Assembly (NCBI RefSeq): GCF_036408795.1
Contig: NZ_JAZGJP010000005.1
Span: 1 to 64,000 of the forward strand
Direction of reading: 5' to 3'
Source of the DNA: Olsenella_L kribbiana
Lineage (GTDB): Bacteria; Actinomycetota; Coriobacteriia; Coriobacteriales; Atopobiaceae
Length of the DNA: 64,000 nucleotides
Part shown: positions 51,515-61,197 of the stretch, in pieces
Layout: each line of letters starts with the position of its first letter
How positions within the stretch are numbered: position 1 is the stretch's first letter
The notes under the pieces: model-generated
Database searches by the model: none
Seen by the model: only the letters and a program-made list of their open reading frames with translations
What the model was told of the DNA's origin: nothing
Translations under genes and position numbers: made by a program

Positions 51515-53738
51515 GTTCATGAAGGTCGCAGCCTATGATGCGCATAACGTGTTCAAGAACGTGATCTCCCTCGTCGTCTGCGTCGGCATGATCGTCATCC
51601 CCAGCTTCTATGCCTGGTTCAACATCTGGGGTTCGTGGGACCCCTACAAGAACACGGCCAACCTCAAGGTCGCCGTCGTGAACCTCGACGAAGGCTACAC
51701 AAGCGATCTCATCCCAGTCGATGTGAATCTCGGCGAGCGCACGGAAAGCGAGCTCAAAGCCTCGAAGAGCATCGGCTACACGATTGTCGACTCAGAGGAC
51801 GAGGCTGTCGAAGGCGTGAAGAGCGGCACCTACTATGCTGCTGTCGTCATTCCTGCCGACTTCTCAGAGCGCATGCTCACCTACTTCGCCGACAGCACAG
51901 ACAAGCCGGAGGTCTACTTCTACCAGAACGAGAAGGCCAACGCTATTGCCGCCATCGTCACGGACAAGGCATCTGCTGCCGTGCAGAAGGACATCAACCA
52001 GTCATTTGCCAGCTCGCTCACAAGCGCAGCTGCAGGCGTCCTCGACCAGGTAGGAAACTATCTCAATTCGGACGATGTCCGGACGCTGGCAACGCAGCTC
52101 GATTCTGCCCTGGCACAGACGCAGAAACGCCTGAGCGATACATCCGGAAACCTCCGCTCCTATGCTGCCATCTCAGGCTCAGCCTCCCAGCTTCTGGACC
52201 AGCTCGACTCCGATGGCTCGGGCACCCTCTCCTCGGCACTCGATGCTTCAGGCATGCTCCGCTCTGGCACAGACGGCGTCCAAAGCCTCTCCGATGCGCT
52301 CGACGGAGCGACGTCTTCCATCAACGACTCGTTCGCAAACTCCGCCTCCGACTTCGACAATGTGAAGAGCGCACTCGATAAGGCCTTCGATGCCGCAGCT
52401 GGGCACACGGACCAGCTTGTCGATGCCCTTACGCAGGCAAAGGGCACAGTCGACTCCCGCGTTGCAAAGCTTCAGGACCTCTATGACTCGATGGATGGCA
52501 CCGACGCGATCACGAAGGAATACCGCGACCAGTTCGAGATCGGCAGCTCCGAGTGGGAGATTGTGAACAGCTACACGGTCGAGATCGAGGGTCTGAACGC
52601 GAAGGTCAAGCAGGCTCTGGATGATGCCAAGCAGCTCGACGACGGGCTTGCGAAGGCCATCTCCGATATCCAGAACACCCAGTCTTCTGCCTCCGACGCG
52701 AGAACGACGCTCGACGGTCTTGTGGACCAGGCGAAGACGAGCATCACAAACATCTCCTCCGACTACGAGCAGGGTCTGCGCTCGTCGCTTTCGGACATGA
52801 ACAGCTCGCTTCAGGATGCCGCCTCCAAGGCTGACGCAATGAAGACGCAGCTCGACAATGTGAGCTCCTCCCTCAAGGACACGGCAGCCACCGCCTCCAA
52901 GAGCATGGGCGATGTGCAGGGCTCGCTTCTCGATGCCGCAGACCAGCTCGACGGCGCAGCAGCCAAGCTCGGCGATATCCATACGCAGATCCAGGATGCC
53001 CTCGATTCGGGCGACCTCGACCAGCTGAGGACCATCCTTTCCGCCAACACCGAAGACCTCGCGAGCTTCATCTCGACACCGGTCTCCATGGACCGCACAG
53101 CCGTCTTCGCCGTTGCAAACAACGGCTCCGGCATGGCACCGTTCTATTCCACCCTGGCCATCTGGATCGGCGGCGTCGTGCTCTGCGCCCTTGTGAAGAC
53201 AGCGCCTTCCGACCGGTTCCTGAAGAAGATCCATGCCCGTCCGACCGACTGCTACATCGGCCGCATCATCTTCTTCCTGATCATCGGCTTCTTCCAGTCG
53301 ACCCTTGTCATTGCCGGCGACCTGTGGTTTTTGGGCGTGCAGTGCCAGCACCCCGTGCTCTTCTTCCTTACGGGCTGGCTCGAGTCCTTCATCTTCATCA
53401 ACATCATCTATGCACTCACGGCCTCGTTCGGAGACGTCGGCAAGGCCATCGCCGTTGTCCTCATGGTCATCCAGGTTGCAGGTTCGGGTGGCACCTTCCC
53501 GAAGGAGATGCTCCCGGGCGTCTTCCAGAAGCTTTATCCGTTCCTGCCCTTCGTCCACGGTGAGGATGCGATGCGCGCCTGCATAGCCGGCATCTACCAG
53601 AACGACTACTGGTTCTGCATGCTGCGCCTTGCCTGCTTCATCATCCCTGCCCTCCTCCTGGGCCTCATCCTGAGGCGCCCGGTGATCCATCTCAACCACT
53701 GGCTCGAGGAGAAGCTCGAAAGCACGAAGTTGATGTAG
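51507..53738 (+). CDS. YhgE/Pip-family membrane protein, second copy
   Basis: About 743 residues, same family and layout as its neighbour: VVCVGMIVIPSFYAWFNIWG, then SWDPYKNTANLKVAVVNLDEG, a long Ser/Asp/Gln-rich coiled-coil extracellular region (about 180-530), and a C-terminal membrane domain with five to six helices. I start at the GTG at 51507, nine bases after GGGAG; ATG at 51498 or 51519 is possible. It overlaps the end of the first gene, so the two are co-translated and may form a heteromeric complex. Shorter tail than copy one. Confidence 0.85.
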   Translation: MPRFMKVAAYDAHNVFKNVISLVVCVGMIVIPSFYAWFNIWGSWDPYKNTANLKVAVVNLDEGYTSDLIPVDVNLGERTESELKASKSIGYTIVDSEDEAVEGVKSGTYYAAVVIPADFSERMLTYFADSTDKPEVYFYQNEKANAIAAIVTDKASAAVQKDINQSFASSLTSAAAGVLDQVGNYLNSDDVRTLATQLDSALAQTQKRLSDTSGNLRSYAAISGSASQLLDQLDSDGSGTLSSALDASGMLRSGTDGVQSLSDALDGATSSINDSFANSASDFDNVKSALDKAFDAAAGHTDQLVDALTQAKGTVDSRVAKLQDLYDSMDGTDAITKEYRDQFEIGSSEWEIVNSYTVEIEGLNAKVKQALDDAKQLDDGLAKAISDIQNTQSSASDARTTLDGLVDQAKTSITNISSDYEQGLRSSLSDMNSSLQDAASKADAMKTQLDNVSSSLKDTAATASKSMGDVQGSLLDAADQLDGAAAKLGDIHTQIQDALDSGDLDQLRTILSANTEDLASFISTPVSMDRTAVFAVANNGSGMAPFYSTLAIWIGGVVLCALVKTAPSDRFLKKIHARPTDCYIGRIIFFLIIGFFQSTLVIAGDLWFLGVQCQHPVLFFLTGWLESFIFINIIYALTASFGDVGKAIAVVLMVIQVAGSGGTFPKEMLPGVFQKLYPFLPFVHGEDAMRACIAGIYQNDYWFCMLRLACFIIPALLLGLILRRPVIHLNHWLEEKLESTKLM

Positions 53739-53817
53739 ACGCATCTCTAGCGTCTATACTGAATGCGCTAACCATGTACATATGGGCCCAATCGGGCCCC
53801 TGTCGAGAGGCAATTCT

Positions 53818-55299
53818 GTGGCAGATCAAGACCGTCCCGTCCGTGTGCGCTTCGCGCCCTCGCCCACCGGCAAGCTCCATGTCGGCGGCGCCCGCACCGC
53901 AATCTTCAACTGGGCATTCGCCCGTGCCAACCATGGCACGTTCATCCTGAGGATCGACGACACCGATCCGACCCGCTCCACCGAGGAGAACACCCAGATT
54001 ATCCTCCGCGCCATGAAGTGGCTGGGGCTTGACTGGGACGAGGGTCCCGAGGTCGGCGGCGACTTCGGCCCCTACAAGCAGACCGACCGCATGGATCTCT
54101 ACCGCAAGGCTGCAGAGGATCTCGTGAAGTCCGGCAACGCCTACTACTGCTTCTGCACGCCCGAGAAGCTCGCAGAGGACAAGCGCAAGGCACAGGAGCG
54201 CAAGGACCCCTTCCAGGGATACCAGCGCACCTGCAGGAACATCGACCCTGCAGAGGCACAGGCCAGGGTCAATGCCGGCGAGCCCCACACAATCCGCATC
54301 AAGGTGCCTCTTGACCGCGGAGACGTGGTCGTGCACGACGCCGTGCACGGAGATGTCGTGTTCGATGCGAAGGAGCTCGACGACTTCATCATCTTCCGCT
54401 CCGATGGCACGCCGACCTACAACTTCGCGACCGTCGTCGATGACTCCATGATGGGCATCACCCATGTCATCAGGGGCGACGACCATCTGTCGAACACGCC
54501 GCGCCAGATCATGGTCTACGAGGCCCTGGGAGCACCGGTTCCCACCTTCGCCCATATCTCGATGATCCTGGGTCCCGACGGCAAGAAGCTCTCCAAGCGC
54601 CATGGCGCAACGTCGGTCGAGGAGTACCGCGATGCGGGATACCTCTCCGATGCCTTCGTGAACTATCTGGCGCTTCTGGGCTGGTCTCCTGACGGCGAGA
54701 CGACGATCGTGCCGAGGGACGTCCTTGCCAAGACGTTCTCGCTCGAGCATGTGAGCAAGAACCCCGCTACCTTCGACCCGAAGAAGCTCGACTCCATCAA
54801 CCAGACGTACCTTATGGCAATGAGTGATGCGGAGTTCGCAAAGACCGTGCTCCTGCCTGAGCTCAAGAAGGCAGGGCTCGAGGGCGATGCCCCTGTTCAC
54901 GACGAGGCTTGGTATGAGCTGCTTGCCTCGATCCTGAAGCCGCGCACGACCGTGACGCCTGATGTCGTGGAGAAGAGCCGCTTCCTCTATGAGGGAGAAG
55001 ATCTTCCGCTCGACGAGAAGAGCGTCCAGAAGAACATCTCGAAGCCGGATACGAAGTCCTACCTTGAGGGTGCCCATGCAGCGCTTTCGGCACTCGACTC
55101 CTGGAAGGCCGAAGCAATCGACGCTGCGCTCGAGCCTCTGCCCGAGCAGCTTGGCACGAACAAGCGCAAGTTCTACGGAGCCCTCCGCGTCGCTGTCTGC
55201 GGCAACATGGTCTCCCCTCCGCTTGGAGAGTCCCTTGAGCTCATGGGCAAGGACATGGCACTTGCCCGCATCGACCGTGCACTTCCGCTCGCCCAGTAG
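53818..55299 (+). CDS. gltX: Glutamyl-tRNA synthetase
   Basis: Class I aminoacyl-tRNA synthetase charging tRNA-Glu (and possibly tRNA-Gln where amidation is used). 493 residues. VRFAPSPTGKLHVGGARTAI has the HIGH box as HVGG, DDTDPTRSTEEN binds glutamate, and KKLSKRHGATSVEE holds the KMSKS-type loop. Start at GTG 53818, about ten bases after GAGAGG. Own terminator follows. Two tRNA-Glu and a tRNA-Gln gene are 7.5 kb away; gatCAB is not in the window. Confidence 0.96.
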   Translation: MADQDRPVRVRFAPSPTGKLHVGGARTAIFNWAFARANHGTFILRIDDTDPTRSTEENTQIILRAMKWLGLDWDEGPEVGGDFGPYKQTDRMDLYRKAAEDLVKSGNAYYCFCTPEKLAEDKRKAQERKDPFQGYQRTCRNIDPAEAQARVNAGEPHTIRIKVPLDRGDVVVHDAVHGDVVFDAKELDDFIIFRSDGTPTYNFATVVDDSMMGITHVIRGDDHLSNTPRQIMVYEALGAPVPTFAHISMILGPDGKKLSKRHGATSVEEYRDAGYLSDAFVNYLALLGWSPDGETTIVPRDVLAKTFSLEHVSKNPATFDPKKLDSINQTYLMAMSDAEFAKTVLLPELKKAGLEGDAPVHDEAWYELLASILKPRTTVTPDVVEKSRFLYEGEDLPLDEKSVQKNISKPDTKSYLEGAHAALSALDSWKAEAIDAALEPLPEQLGTNKRKFYGALRVAVCGNMVSPPLGESLELMGKDMALARIDRALPLAQ

Positions 55300-55330
55300 A
55301 AAACGTTTCGATACCAGATTCACCCCAGAT

Positions 55331-55369
55331 AGCCTCCCATTTCCTCATCCGGAAATGGGAGGCTTTTTC
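55331..55369 (+). terminator. Terminator of gltX
   Basis: A perfect 14-base stem AGCCTCCCATTTCC / GGAAATGGGAGGCT around TCATCC, followed by TTTTT. Confidence 0.92.
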
Positions 55370-55561
55370 ATGCAGGGGCATCAGAGGACCAGACACTTCA
55401 ATGCATCCAGCAAGGCAGGCCCTCTCCGGGAAGCTTCCGCTCCATCCTGGATTCTTTCCATCGGTTCCACCTGCGGCAGATACCAGCATCTCCAGCCCAA
55501 TTCGCTGGCCATACTGGGGCGGACATCCGGACAGGGCATGCTAGCTGCATTGCCGCAGACC
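55370..55561. other. No gene seen
   Basis: Frames here lack ribosome sites and sensible codon use. No repeat or RNA structure stands out. Confidence 0.4.
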
Positions 55562-55699
55562 TCACTTGCTTTTCCGTTCTTTCAGCCAGCGCATGCAGAC
55601 AATGATGATGAGGATATTTGCTACAAGCTGGACGATGCCGCCGATGACTCCGAACGACATGGCTGTTGCTGCATAGATGTTGAAGAATATCTCTGCCAT
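55562..55699 (-). CDS. Small single-helix membrane peptide (45 aa)
   Basis: A 45-residue frame starting MAEIFFNIYAATAMSFGVIG, with a hydrophobic helix to IVQLVANILIIIVCM (about residues 12-36) and a basic tail RWLKERKSK. GAGGAGGAG stands five bases before the ATG at 55699, one of the best ribosome sites in the window. The shape (short, one helix, charged end) is that of small regulatory membrane proteins and of type I toxins; no antisense RNA could be recognised. Function unknown. Confidence 0.6.
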   Translation of the reverse strand: MAEIFFNIYAATAMSFGVIGGIVQLVANILIIIVCMRWLKERKSK

Positions 55700-56480
55700 G
55701 GCTCCTCCTCTAGATGCCTCACTCGTACGACAAATCTGCATTTAGCCTGCTATATATGCCAGGCATGAGAGATGGGACGCCTGCTGCTCAGCTCGATCTG
55801 CATTCCTTCAATCAGTACAGTCCAAGCAAGCAACACAGGGCCATCGCTTAGTCGAAGGATAATCCCGAGCTGCGCGAACCAACTGTACTGAACTGCGTCC
55901 AGCCTGCACAATTGTTGGCACATACGGATAGGACGACGTCAAGCAAAATGAGCGGCACCAGCTTCACGAGATGCCGCATAGGCTAAATGGCATCACGGGG
56001 CCTTCTCATGTCATGCAGCTCAGCTTTCATGATGGCATCCATTCAATTCATGCATCTCAAGGTTGGTAGCATTCTTCCCGAATGCTCTGAAACTTAGTCC
56101 AGATGGCGGCAAGCAGCTTTTTTCATCTGGACAGCAGCCAAAACCAGCACATATTGCTTTCCACAACAGACCAATGTCTTGCGCGTGCTTGACGCTGGCT
56201 ATGCAGAGACTGCATTCTGTGACGACGCATTACAGGGGACATAAAAACCCTGCATATCCTCGAGGCAAGCACCGGCCATAGCCTTCCTCGCAATTCCAAG
56301 CGTTCAGCGCAGAGCCCCGCAGTCCTTCCTCCAGTCAGGAATGCTTTGTCGGAGCCGAATCCAGATAAAGACGGCGTGGGGTGGCTCCTTAGCAAGACGC
56401 CTTGCCATATCTGCTGTCTTGTTTCTGCACTACGTGCTGGTTCTATGCCGAATCTGCACTCCGATAAACTGCCGGAGAGT
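55700..56480. other. Gene-poor stretch
   Basis: About 780 bases with no frame that has both a ribosome site and a plausible protein. Base composition drops compared with the flanks. A short inverted pair CCAGATG/CATCTGG brackets 56098-56128. It may hold decayed genes or an unrecognised RNA; I cannot name one. Confidence 0.4.
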
Positions 56481-56669
56481 CTATTTCTTCCTATCTGAAA
56501 TATAGCCAAGAATATCCAGGACAAGTGCAATGACAAGAAAAAGGGTCATGGCCCAGAGACAATTCATGCGACTCGTTTCATCGCCCAGATAAGCGAAGTA
56601 ACCAGCCATGCATGCCGCAGCAACCGCTGCCACCTGGAACACAATTCGCACTATGCCCATTCTTGTCAT
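56481..56669 (-). CDS. Putative small two-helix membrane protein
   Basis: From MTRMGIVRIVFQ the 62-residue frame has two hydrophobic helices: VAAVAAACMAGYFAYLG (about residues 13-29) and WAMTLFLVIALVLDILGY (about 39-56), with a short polar loop and a basic end SDRKK. No strong ribosome site is visible and a longer form to 56765 is possible. Family unknown. Confidence 0.45.
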   Translation of the reverse strand: MTRMGIVRIVFQVAAVAAACMAGYFAYLGDETSRMNCLWAMTLFLVIALVLDILGYISDRKK

Positions 56670-56865
56670 TGAAATCACTCGGTTCGCCAGTCCTCGCTGA
56701 TCTCCAATGACTTGAAAGACCCTTCTGATCGGATCAGGTCGTGCATGGTCTTTCTCTTGCACCACATCTTTTCAGAAAATGCTTGGCAATATATTAATCA
56801 GCTTTCAGAATCAAAAACACGAAAGAGCCTCCATCCGCATCTTCCATCTTCCATCGGCAAGCGGC

Positions 56866-57081
56866 ATGAAGCATCTGACGCTCATCAAGAGCATCTATAC
56901 GGAAAGGACGTATGGGCCTGAGCCGTATAAAGGCGATGTGGTGGAGGACGAAGCCTGGTTCTGCAAGAAGGATGCCGTGATAGGCGGCGAGCATAGGACG
57001 GCGTACAGCCTCTGGCATATCGAGACATACGGCTTGCTTATCGAGGCCGGCCAGAGATTTCGGTATCCTGGAGTCCCGTGA
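56866..57081 (+). CDS. Small hypothetical protein
   Basis: 71 residues from MKHLTLIKSIYTERTYGPEP to the end. Codon use matches the chromosome (third positions rich in G and C), which supports coding, but the ribosome site is weak and no family is recognised. It could be a fragment of a larger lost gene. The downstream M24 peptidase is convergent. Confidence 0.4.
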   Translation: MKHLTLIKSIYTERTYGPEPYKGDVVEDEAWFCKKDAVIGGEHRTAYSLWHIETYGLLIEAGQRFRYPGVP

Positions 57082-57131
57082 CCGGCCTCGGAAACGAAGC
57101 AACAGGCTGCACTGAAAGGCTCAGATGCTCG

Positions 57132-58229
57132 CTAAAGCTCGATCAGATGGTCCGTGATGAAGGTCAGGCGCTCGTAGCCACCGTCGCAGATGAGATAGTC
57201 ATCCTCCTGGCGCACGCCGCCAAGTCCCGGCACATAGATGCCCGGCTCGATAGTCGTTATCGTCCTCGCCTCATACGGCGTCTCGTCGTTTCCATTGATG
57301 AACGGCAGCTCATGGATATCGAGGCCGAATGAGTGGCCGAAGCCATGGGGCGTCACATAGCCTGCTGCCTTGATCGGCGCCTCGATCGCCTCGTGGAGCT
57401 CCTTCCTAGTAAGGCCTGCATGGAGGGCTTCCTGGCCAGCCTTCTTGGCCTCGCACACCACATCGAAGATATGGTAGAGCTCGGCGTCGGCGCCCTTGCC
57501 GACAGCGACCGTGCGCGTGATGTCGGAGCAGTAGCCGTGGTAGCGCGTGCCGAAGTCGATCGTTACGAAGTCGCCCTTCTGGATCACGCGGTCGGAGATG
57601 CTTGCATGCGGGCAGGCGCCATTGACAGGACCGGAAGCGACAATCGTGTCGAAGCACATGCCGGAGCCGCCGTGGCTGCGGAACTGATGCTCGAGCTCGT
57701 CTGCGACATCCTTCTCCGTCACGCCCGGACGGATGGAGTCAAGCAGGGCATAGAACGAGAGCATGGAGATGCGGCAGGCCTCGCGGATCGTGTCGAGCTC
57801 CTGAGGCGTCTTCTTCGCACGCATCTCGGTGAGGTAGGCAGGAGCCTCCTTGTATTCGCCTTGCGGGTAGCGGCTCTGCATGCCGAGGAAGTCCTTGTAA
57901 GTAAGGTCTGCCCCGTAGATGCCGACGGTCTTGGGTGCCAGCTTTGCAAGCACCATGCCCGCATTCTCGCAGTAGCTGTGCGTCCTCTTCCGCCAGAGCA
58001 CGCACTCATAGCCTTCCGTTTCCTCGGCGACCTGCGTCGTATAGCGGGAGTCCGTGACAAAGCTCGAACCTTCGGGAGACAGCACGACGACCGCGACGCC
58101 TGCCTCGCCCGTGAATCCCGTGAGGTAGGAGATGTCAGCACCCGCCGGAATGACGAGGGCATCGAAGCCGTCTTCTGCCATCCTGCGCAGGATCTCTTCC
58201 CTGCGCCCTGTATAGATGCTCCTGTCCAT
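57132..58229 (-). CDS. M24-family aminopeptidase (Xaa-Pro peptidase type)
   Basis: Dimetal peptidase acting on Xaa-Pro peptides. 365 residues: an N-terminal creatinase-like domain (about 1-125) and a pita-bread catalytic domain. Metal ligands are visible in VTIDFGTRYHGYCSDITRT (two Asp), HGFGHSFGLDIHE (His), TTIEPGIYVPG (Glu) and GGVRQEDDYLI (Glu). I start at 58229 after GAGAAAGGATG. Whether it is a cytoplasmic dipeptidase (PepQ) or aminopeptidase (PepP) is not settled. Divergent from sdaA. Confidence 0.9.
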   Translation of the reverse strand: MDRSIYTGRREEILRRMAEDGFDALVIPAGADISYLTGFTGEAGVAVVVLSPEGSSFVTDSRYTTQVAEETEGYECVLWRKRTHSYCENAGMVLAKLAPKTVGIYGADLTYKDFLGMQSRYPQGEYKEAPAYLTEMRAKKTPQELDTIREACRISMLSFYALLDSIRPGVTEKDVADELEHQFRSHGGSGMCFDTIVASGPVNGACPHASISDRVIQKGDFVTIDFGTRYHGYCSDITRTVAVGKGADAELYHIFDVVCEAKKAGQEALHAGLTRKELHEAIEAPIKAAGYVTPHGFGHSFGLDIHELPFINGNDETPYEARTITTIEPGIYVPGLGGVRQEDDYLICDGGYERLTFITDHLIEL

Positions 58230-58411
58230 GTCTGCATCCTTTCTCTTTTTGATATGCCTCATCCATTGTGATGCTCTGCTGTTTCAGGCAGGAAACTTAT
58301 CTGAATGCCTGCCAATATCCACGATTCCTGTGTTCCTGTCTTGCCAAGACAATCTCAATGAGCCACGATGGGGCATGCCTATTTCCAGAATGTTTCGAGA
58401 GGAATGGATCT

Positions 58412-59980
58412 GTGCATACCTCTGCCTTCGAGATACTTGGCCCCATCATGGTCGGCCCTTCATCCTCCCATACGGCAGGAGCGCTGAGGATTGCCCTCGT
58501 CGCACGCTCCTTGGCACCCTCACCGGTCGTACGTGCTGACATCGTCTGCTACAACTCCTTCGCACGCACGCACAAGGGCCACGGTACTGACCAGGCGCTT
58601 GTCGCAGGCCTTCTGGGAATGCTTCCCGACGATGTCCGTGTCAGGGACTCCCTCGAGATTGCGCGCGATCGCAACCTTATGGTCTCCATCGTTGAGGGTC
58701 CCGACGGCGTGATGCCGCATCCGAACACGGCATCCATCTCCATGCTCTGCGCAAGCGGCTCCACCTTCGAGGTAACGGGAGAATCCGTCGGCGGCGGCCG
58801 CATCCGCATCTCCTCGATCAACGGCGTGCATGTCGAAATCACCGGCGACTACCCGACCCTTTTCGTCTCGCACTATGACAGGCCAGGCGTCCTGGCAGCG
58901 CTTACCGGTGCCCTCTCCTCAGCCTCCGTCAATATCGCGACGATGCGCACGTTCCGCCAGTCGAGGGGAGGCCGTGCCTACACGGTCTTCGAGACGGACG
59001 AGCCGGTGCCCGAAGAGCTTGTGGATACCTGCCAGGAGCGTCCTGACATCATCTTTGCTTCTTCGGTGAGCATCCCCGGAGCCTCAGGCGTCTCCCCCGA
59101 CACGGCACTTGCCCTGGACTTTGCGACAGGACGCGAGCTCGCAGACCTCTGCTCTGCCCGCAACGCTTCCATAGCGGATATCATGCGCGCCCGCGAGGCT
59201 GAGCTTCTGGGAAGCCAGGAGGCAGCTGATGCAGAGATGGAGAAGGTGCTTGCCACCATGAAAGAAGAGACGCACGACACGATCGAGCACCCCGTGCGCT
59301 CGCTCGGCGGCTTCCTCTTCGGCCAGGCAGCAAAGGCGGCTACCTCCTCTCCCGAGCTTCTGGGAGGTGCCCTCACGCGTGCAACTGCCTATGCGATGGC
59401 AGTGCTTGAACGGTCGAGCGCTATGGGCGTGATTGTTGCAGCACCGACAGCAGGTGCCTCAGGCGTCGTGCCCGGAGCTGTCCTAGCCGCAGCAGAAGAG
59501 CTCGGAAAGGACGACAAGGAGATATCTCAGGCACTCTGGACCTCCTCTGCCATCGGCGCCCTCATTGCTGCCAACGCAAGCGTCGCCGGCGCCGAAGGCG
59601 GCTGCCAGGCAGAGGTCGGCACCGCGAGCGCTATGGCGGCAGGAGCGCTCACAGAGCTTCTCGGTGGCACGCCGGAAGAGGCGCTCGCAGCAGCTTCCAT
59701 TGCAATCGGAAACCTCCTCGGCCTTGTCTGCGACCCGGTGCAGGGACTCGTCGAGTATCCCTGCCAGCTCAGGAATGCGATCGGTGTTGCCTCAGCCATG
59801 AGCGCAGCGCAGCTTGCACATGCCGGCATCAAGGCACCCCTTCCCTTCGATGAGGTCGTGGATGCAATGGCAAAAGTCGGTCATGCCCTACCCAAAGAGC
59901 TCAGGGAGACCGCTCTGGGCGGCCTTGCCGCAGAGCCTTCAGCCCTGCGGGGATGCGCTTCCTGCGGAGCCTGTGCGTAG
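58412..59980 (+). CDS. sdaA: L-serine dehydratase, fused beta-alpha form
   Basis: Iron-sulphur enzyme converting L-serine to pyruvate and ammonia. 522 residues, single chain. The N-terminal beta domain opens SAFEILGPIMVGPSSSHTAG, followed by an ACT domain (about residues 145-215, with YDRPGVLAALTGALSSASVN) and the alpha domain with APTAGASGVVPGAVLAAAEE, GAEGGCQAEVGTASAMAAGA and CDPVQGLVEYPCQLRN, whose cysteines bind the 4Fe-4S cluster. I prefer the GTG at 58412, eight bases after GAGAGGA. With glutamate dehydrogenase it points to amino-acid fermentation. Confidence 0.92.
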   Translation: MHTSAFEILGPIMVGPSSSHTAGALRIALVARSLAPSPVVRADIVCYNSFARTHKGHGTDQALVAGLLGMLPDDVRVRDSLEIARDRNLMVSIVEGPDGVMPHPNTASISMLCASGSTFEVTGESVGGGRIRISSINGVHVEITGDYPTLFVSHYDRPGVLAALTGALSSASVNIATMRTFRQSRGGRAYTVFETDEPVPEELVDTCQERPDIIFASSVSIPGASGVSPDTALALDFATGRELADLCSARNASIADIMRAREAELLGSQEAADAEMEKVLATMKEETHDTIEHPVRSLGGFLFGQAAKAATSSPELLGGALTRATAYAMAVLERSSAMGVIVAAPTAGASGVVPGAVLAAAEELGKDDKEISQALWTSSAIGALIAANASVAGAEGGCQAEVGTASAMAAGALTELLGGTPEEALAAASIAIGNLLGLVCDPVQGLVEYPCQLRNAIGVASAMSAAQLAHAGIKAPLPFDEVVDAMAKVGHALPKELRETALGGLAAEPSALRGCASCGACA

Positions 59981-59999
59981 GGAGAAGCGCACAAGATGC

Positions 60000-60037
60000 A
60001 AGGAAGACGCCTGCCCATGCAGACGCCTTCCTTTTTT
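60000..60037 (+). terminator. Terminator of sdaA
   Basis: AAGGAAG...CTTCCTT stem with two wobble positions (AGGAAGACGCCTGC against GCAGACGCCTTCCT) and TTTTTT. Confidence 0.75.
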
Positions 60038-60051
60038 CATGTCCAAGCTTT

Positions 60052-61179
60052 TCAGTACCTGCGGCTCTTGCCGGCACCGTGTGCAATCTCGTTCCACCTC
60101 TGGTAGAGCGACTGCTCCTTCCTGCCCGAATGCAGGTTCAGAAGAGGGATTGAAAGGAAGATCGGGCCGATATAGGAGACGGCACGCCACATGATGAAGC
60201 CAGCGGTCGTGAGCGTGCCGAAGGTCGGCCCCAGGAAGATGTTCCAGGCCACATCGACGCCTCCCGTGCCGCCTGGCAGAGGCACGGCAGCGCCGACCAT
60301 CTGGACGAGAGCGCAGAGCTCAATCGAGGCAATGGGATTCAGGTCGCAGCCGAAGGCATTGGCGACAAACCAGGGAATCAGGTAGAGCAGCGTCAGCTGG
60401 ATGTAGTTGATCACGAGCGTGACGAGGATGCCCTGGCGGCTGTTCGTGGCACGCCTGAAGGCAGCGGAGAGCTCCCCCACCTCGTTGTTGACAAAATGAT
60501 AGGCACGGCCATAGTCCTTGAGCCAGCCGCGCTTCGAGATCCACTTGACGGCAGCATTGCCGAAGTGCATGACCTGGTTCGGGAAATAGCAGACAGCAAG
60601 CTCGCCGAGGATCTTCAAGAGCCCGATGGCCCAGGCGATGAGCGCAAGGAAGATCAGGTTGCCGTAGGAAGCCTGGAAGGCGACGAAGCCGACAAAGAGG
60701 ATGACAGCACAATAGCTCACGGATGCAATCTGCTGCGTGATGCCGCGGGTCAGCTGCGTTGCGGTTGCTTCTCCGGCATCGAGGCCCGCGTTCGTGAGGC
60801 GCAGGATCTGCGCCGGCACAGATCCGATCATGGCAGGCGTGAGGTTTCCGAAGAACGTACCAGAGGCCTCGACGCTCATGAGGTCGCGGATGCCGACAGG
60901 AGAGTCACGGTCGAGCCAGACTGCCACCGCATAGGCTGCGACGCCTGCGATGTAGTAGAGGACATAGCAGATGACCGCAGCAACGATCCAGCTTGTCTCG
61001 AGCTCATGGAGCGACGTCAGGAAGGTCTCCATCTGCCCTGTGACGATGAGGTCGAGGACATAGAAGAGGACGACACCTGCGAGGAACAGCATGCCCTTGA
61101 AGGCACGGCCCTTGTTCTCGGCAGAGTCCTTGCCAGGCTGCGACGCCGCCTGCGTCTTTCTGCTCTTTCCGAATGCCAT
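60052..61179 (-). CDS. YbhN/UPF0104-type membrane protein (LPG synthase TM-like)
   Basis: 375 residues, about eight membrane helices, of the lysylphosphatidylglycerol-synthase transmembrane (UPF0104) family; members act as flippases or lipid-handling proteins. Conserved blocks SVEASGTFFGNLTPAMIGSV (about residues 104-123) and AAVPLPGGTGGVDVAWNIFL (about 300-320) are present. The soluble synthetase domain is absent. AGAAAGG precedes the ATG. Next to a paralogue in the same direction. Function not known. Confidence 0.82.
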   Translation of the reverse strand: MAFGKSRKTQAASQPGKDSAENKGRAFKGMLFLAGVVLFYVLDLIVTGQMETFLTSLHELETSWIVAAVICYVLYYIAGVAAYAVAVWLDRDSPVGIRDLMSVEASGTFFGNLTPAMIGSVPAQILRLTNAGLDAGEATATQLTRGITQQIASVSYCAVILFVGFVAFQASYGNLIFLALIAWAIGLLKILGELAVCYFPNQVMHFGNAAVKWISKRGWLKDYGRAYHFVNNEVGELSAAFRRATNSRQGILVTLVINYIQLTLLYLIPWFVANAFGCDLNPIASIELCALVQMVGAAVPLPGGTGGVDVAWNIFLGPTFGTLTTAGFIMWRAVSYIGPIFLSIPLLNLHSGRKEQSLYQRWNEIAHGAGKSRRY

Positions 61180-61197
61180 ATGACAAAGCCTTTCTGG

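Noticed and set aside
53783..53800. GGGCCC-AATC-GGGCCC type hairpin before gltX as a T-box or riboswitch
   Set aside because: Too short and without the T-box consensus or a T-tract; at most a small leader stem.
56123..56536. A 137-codon minus-strand frame in the gene-poor region
   Set aside because: No ribosome site, codon use unlike the neighbours, no recognisable domain.
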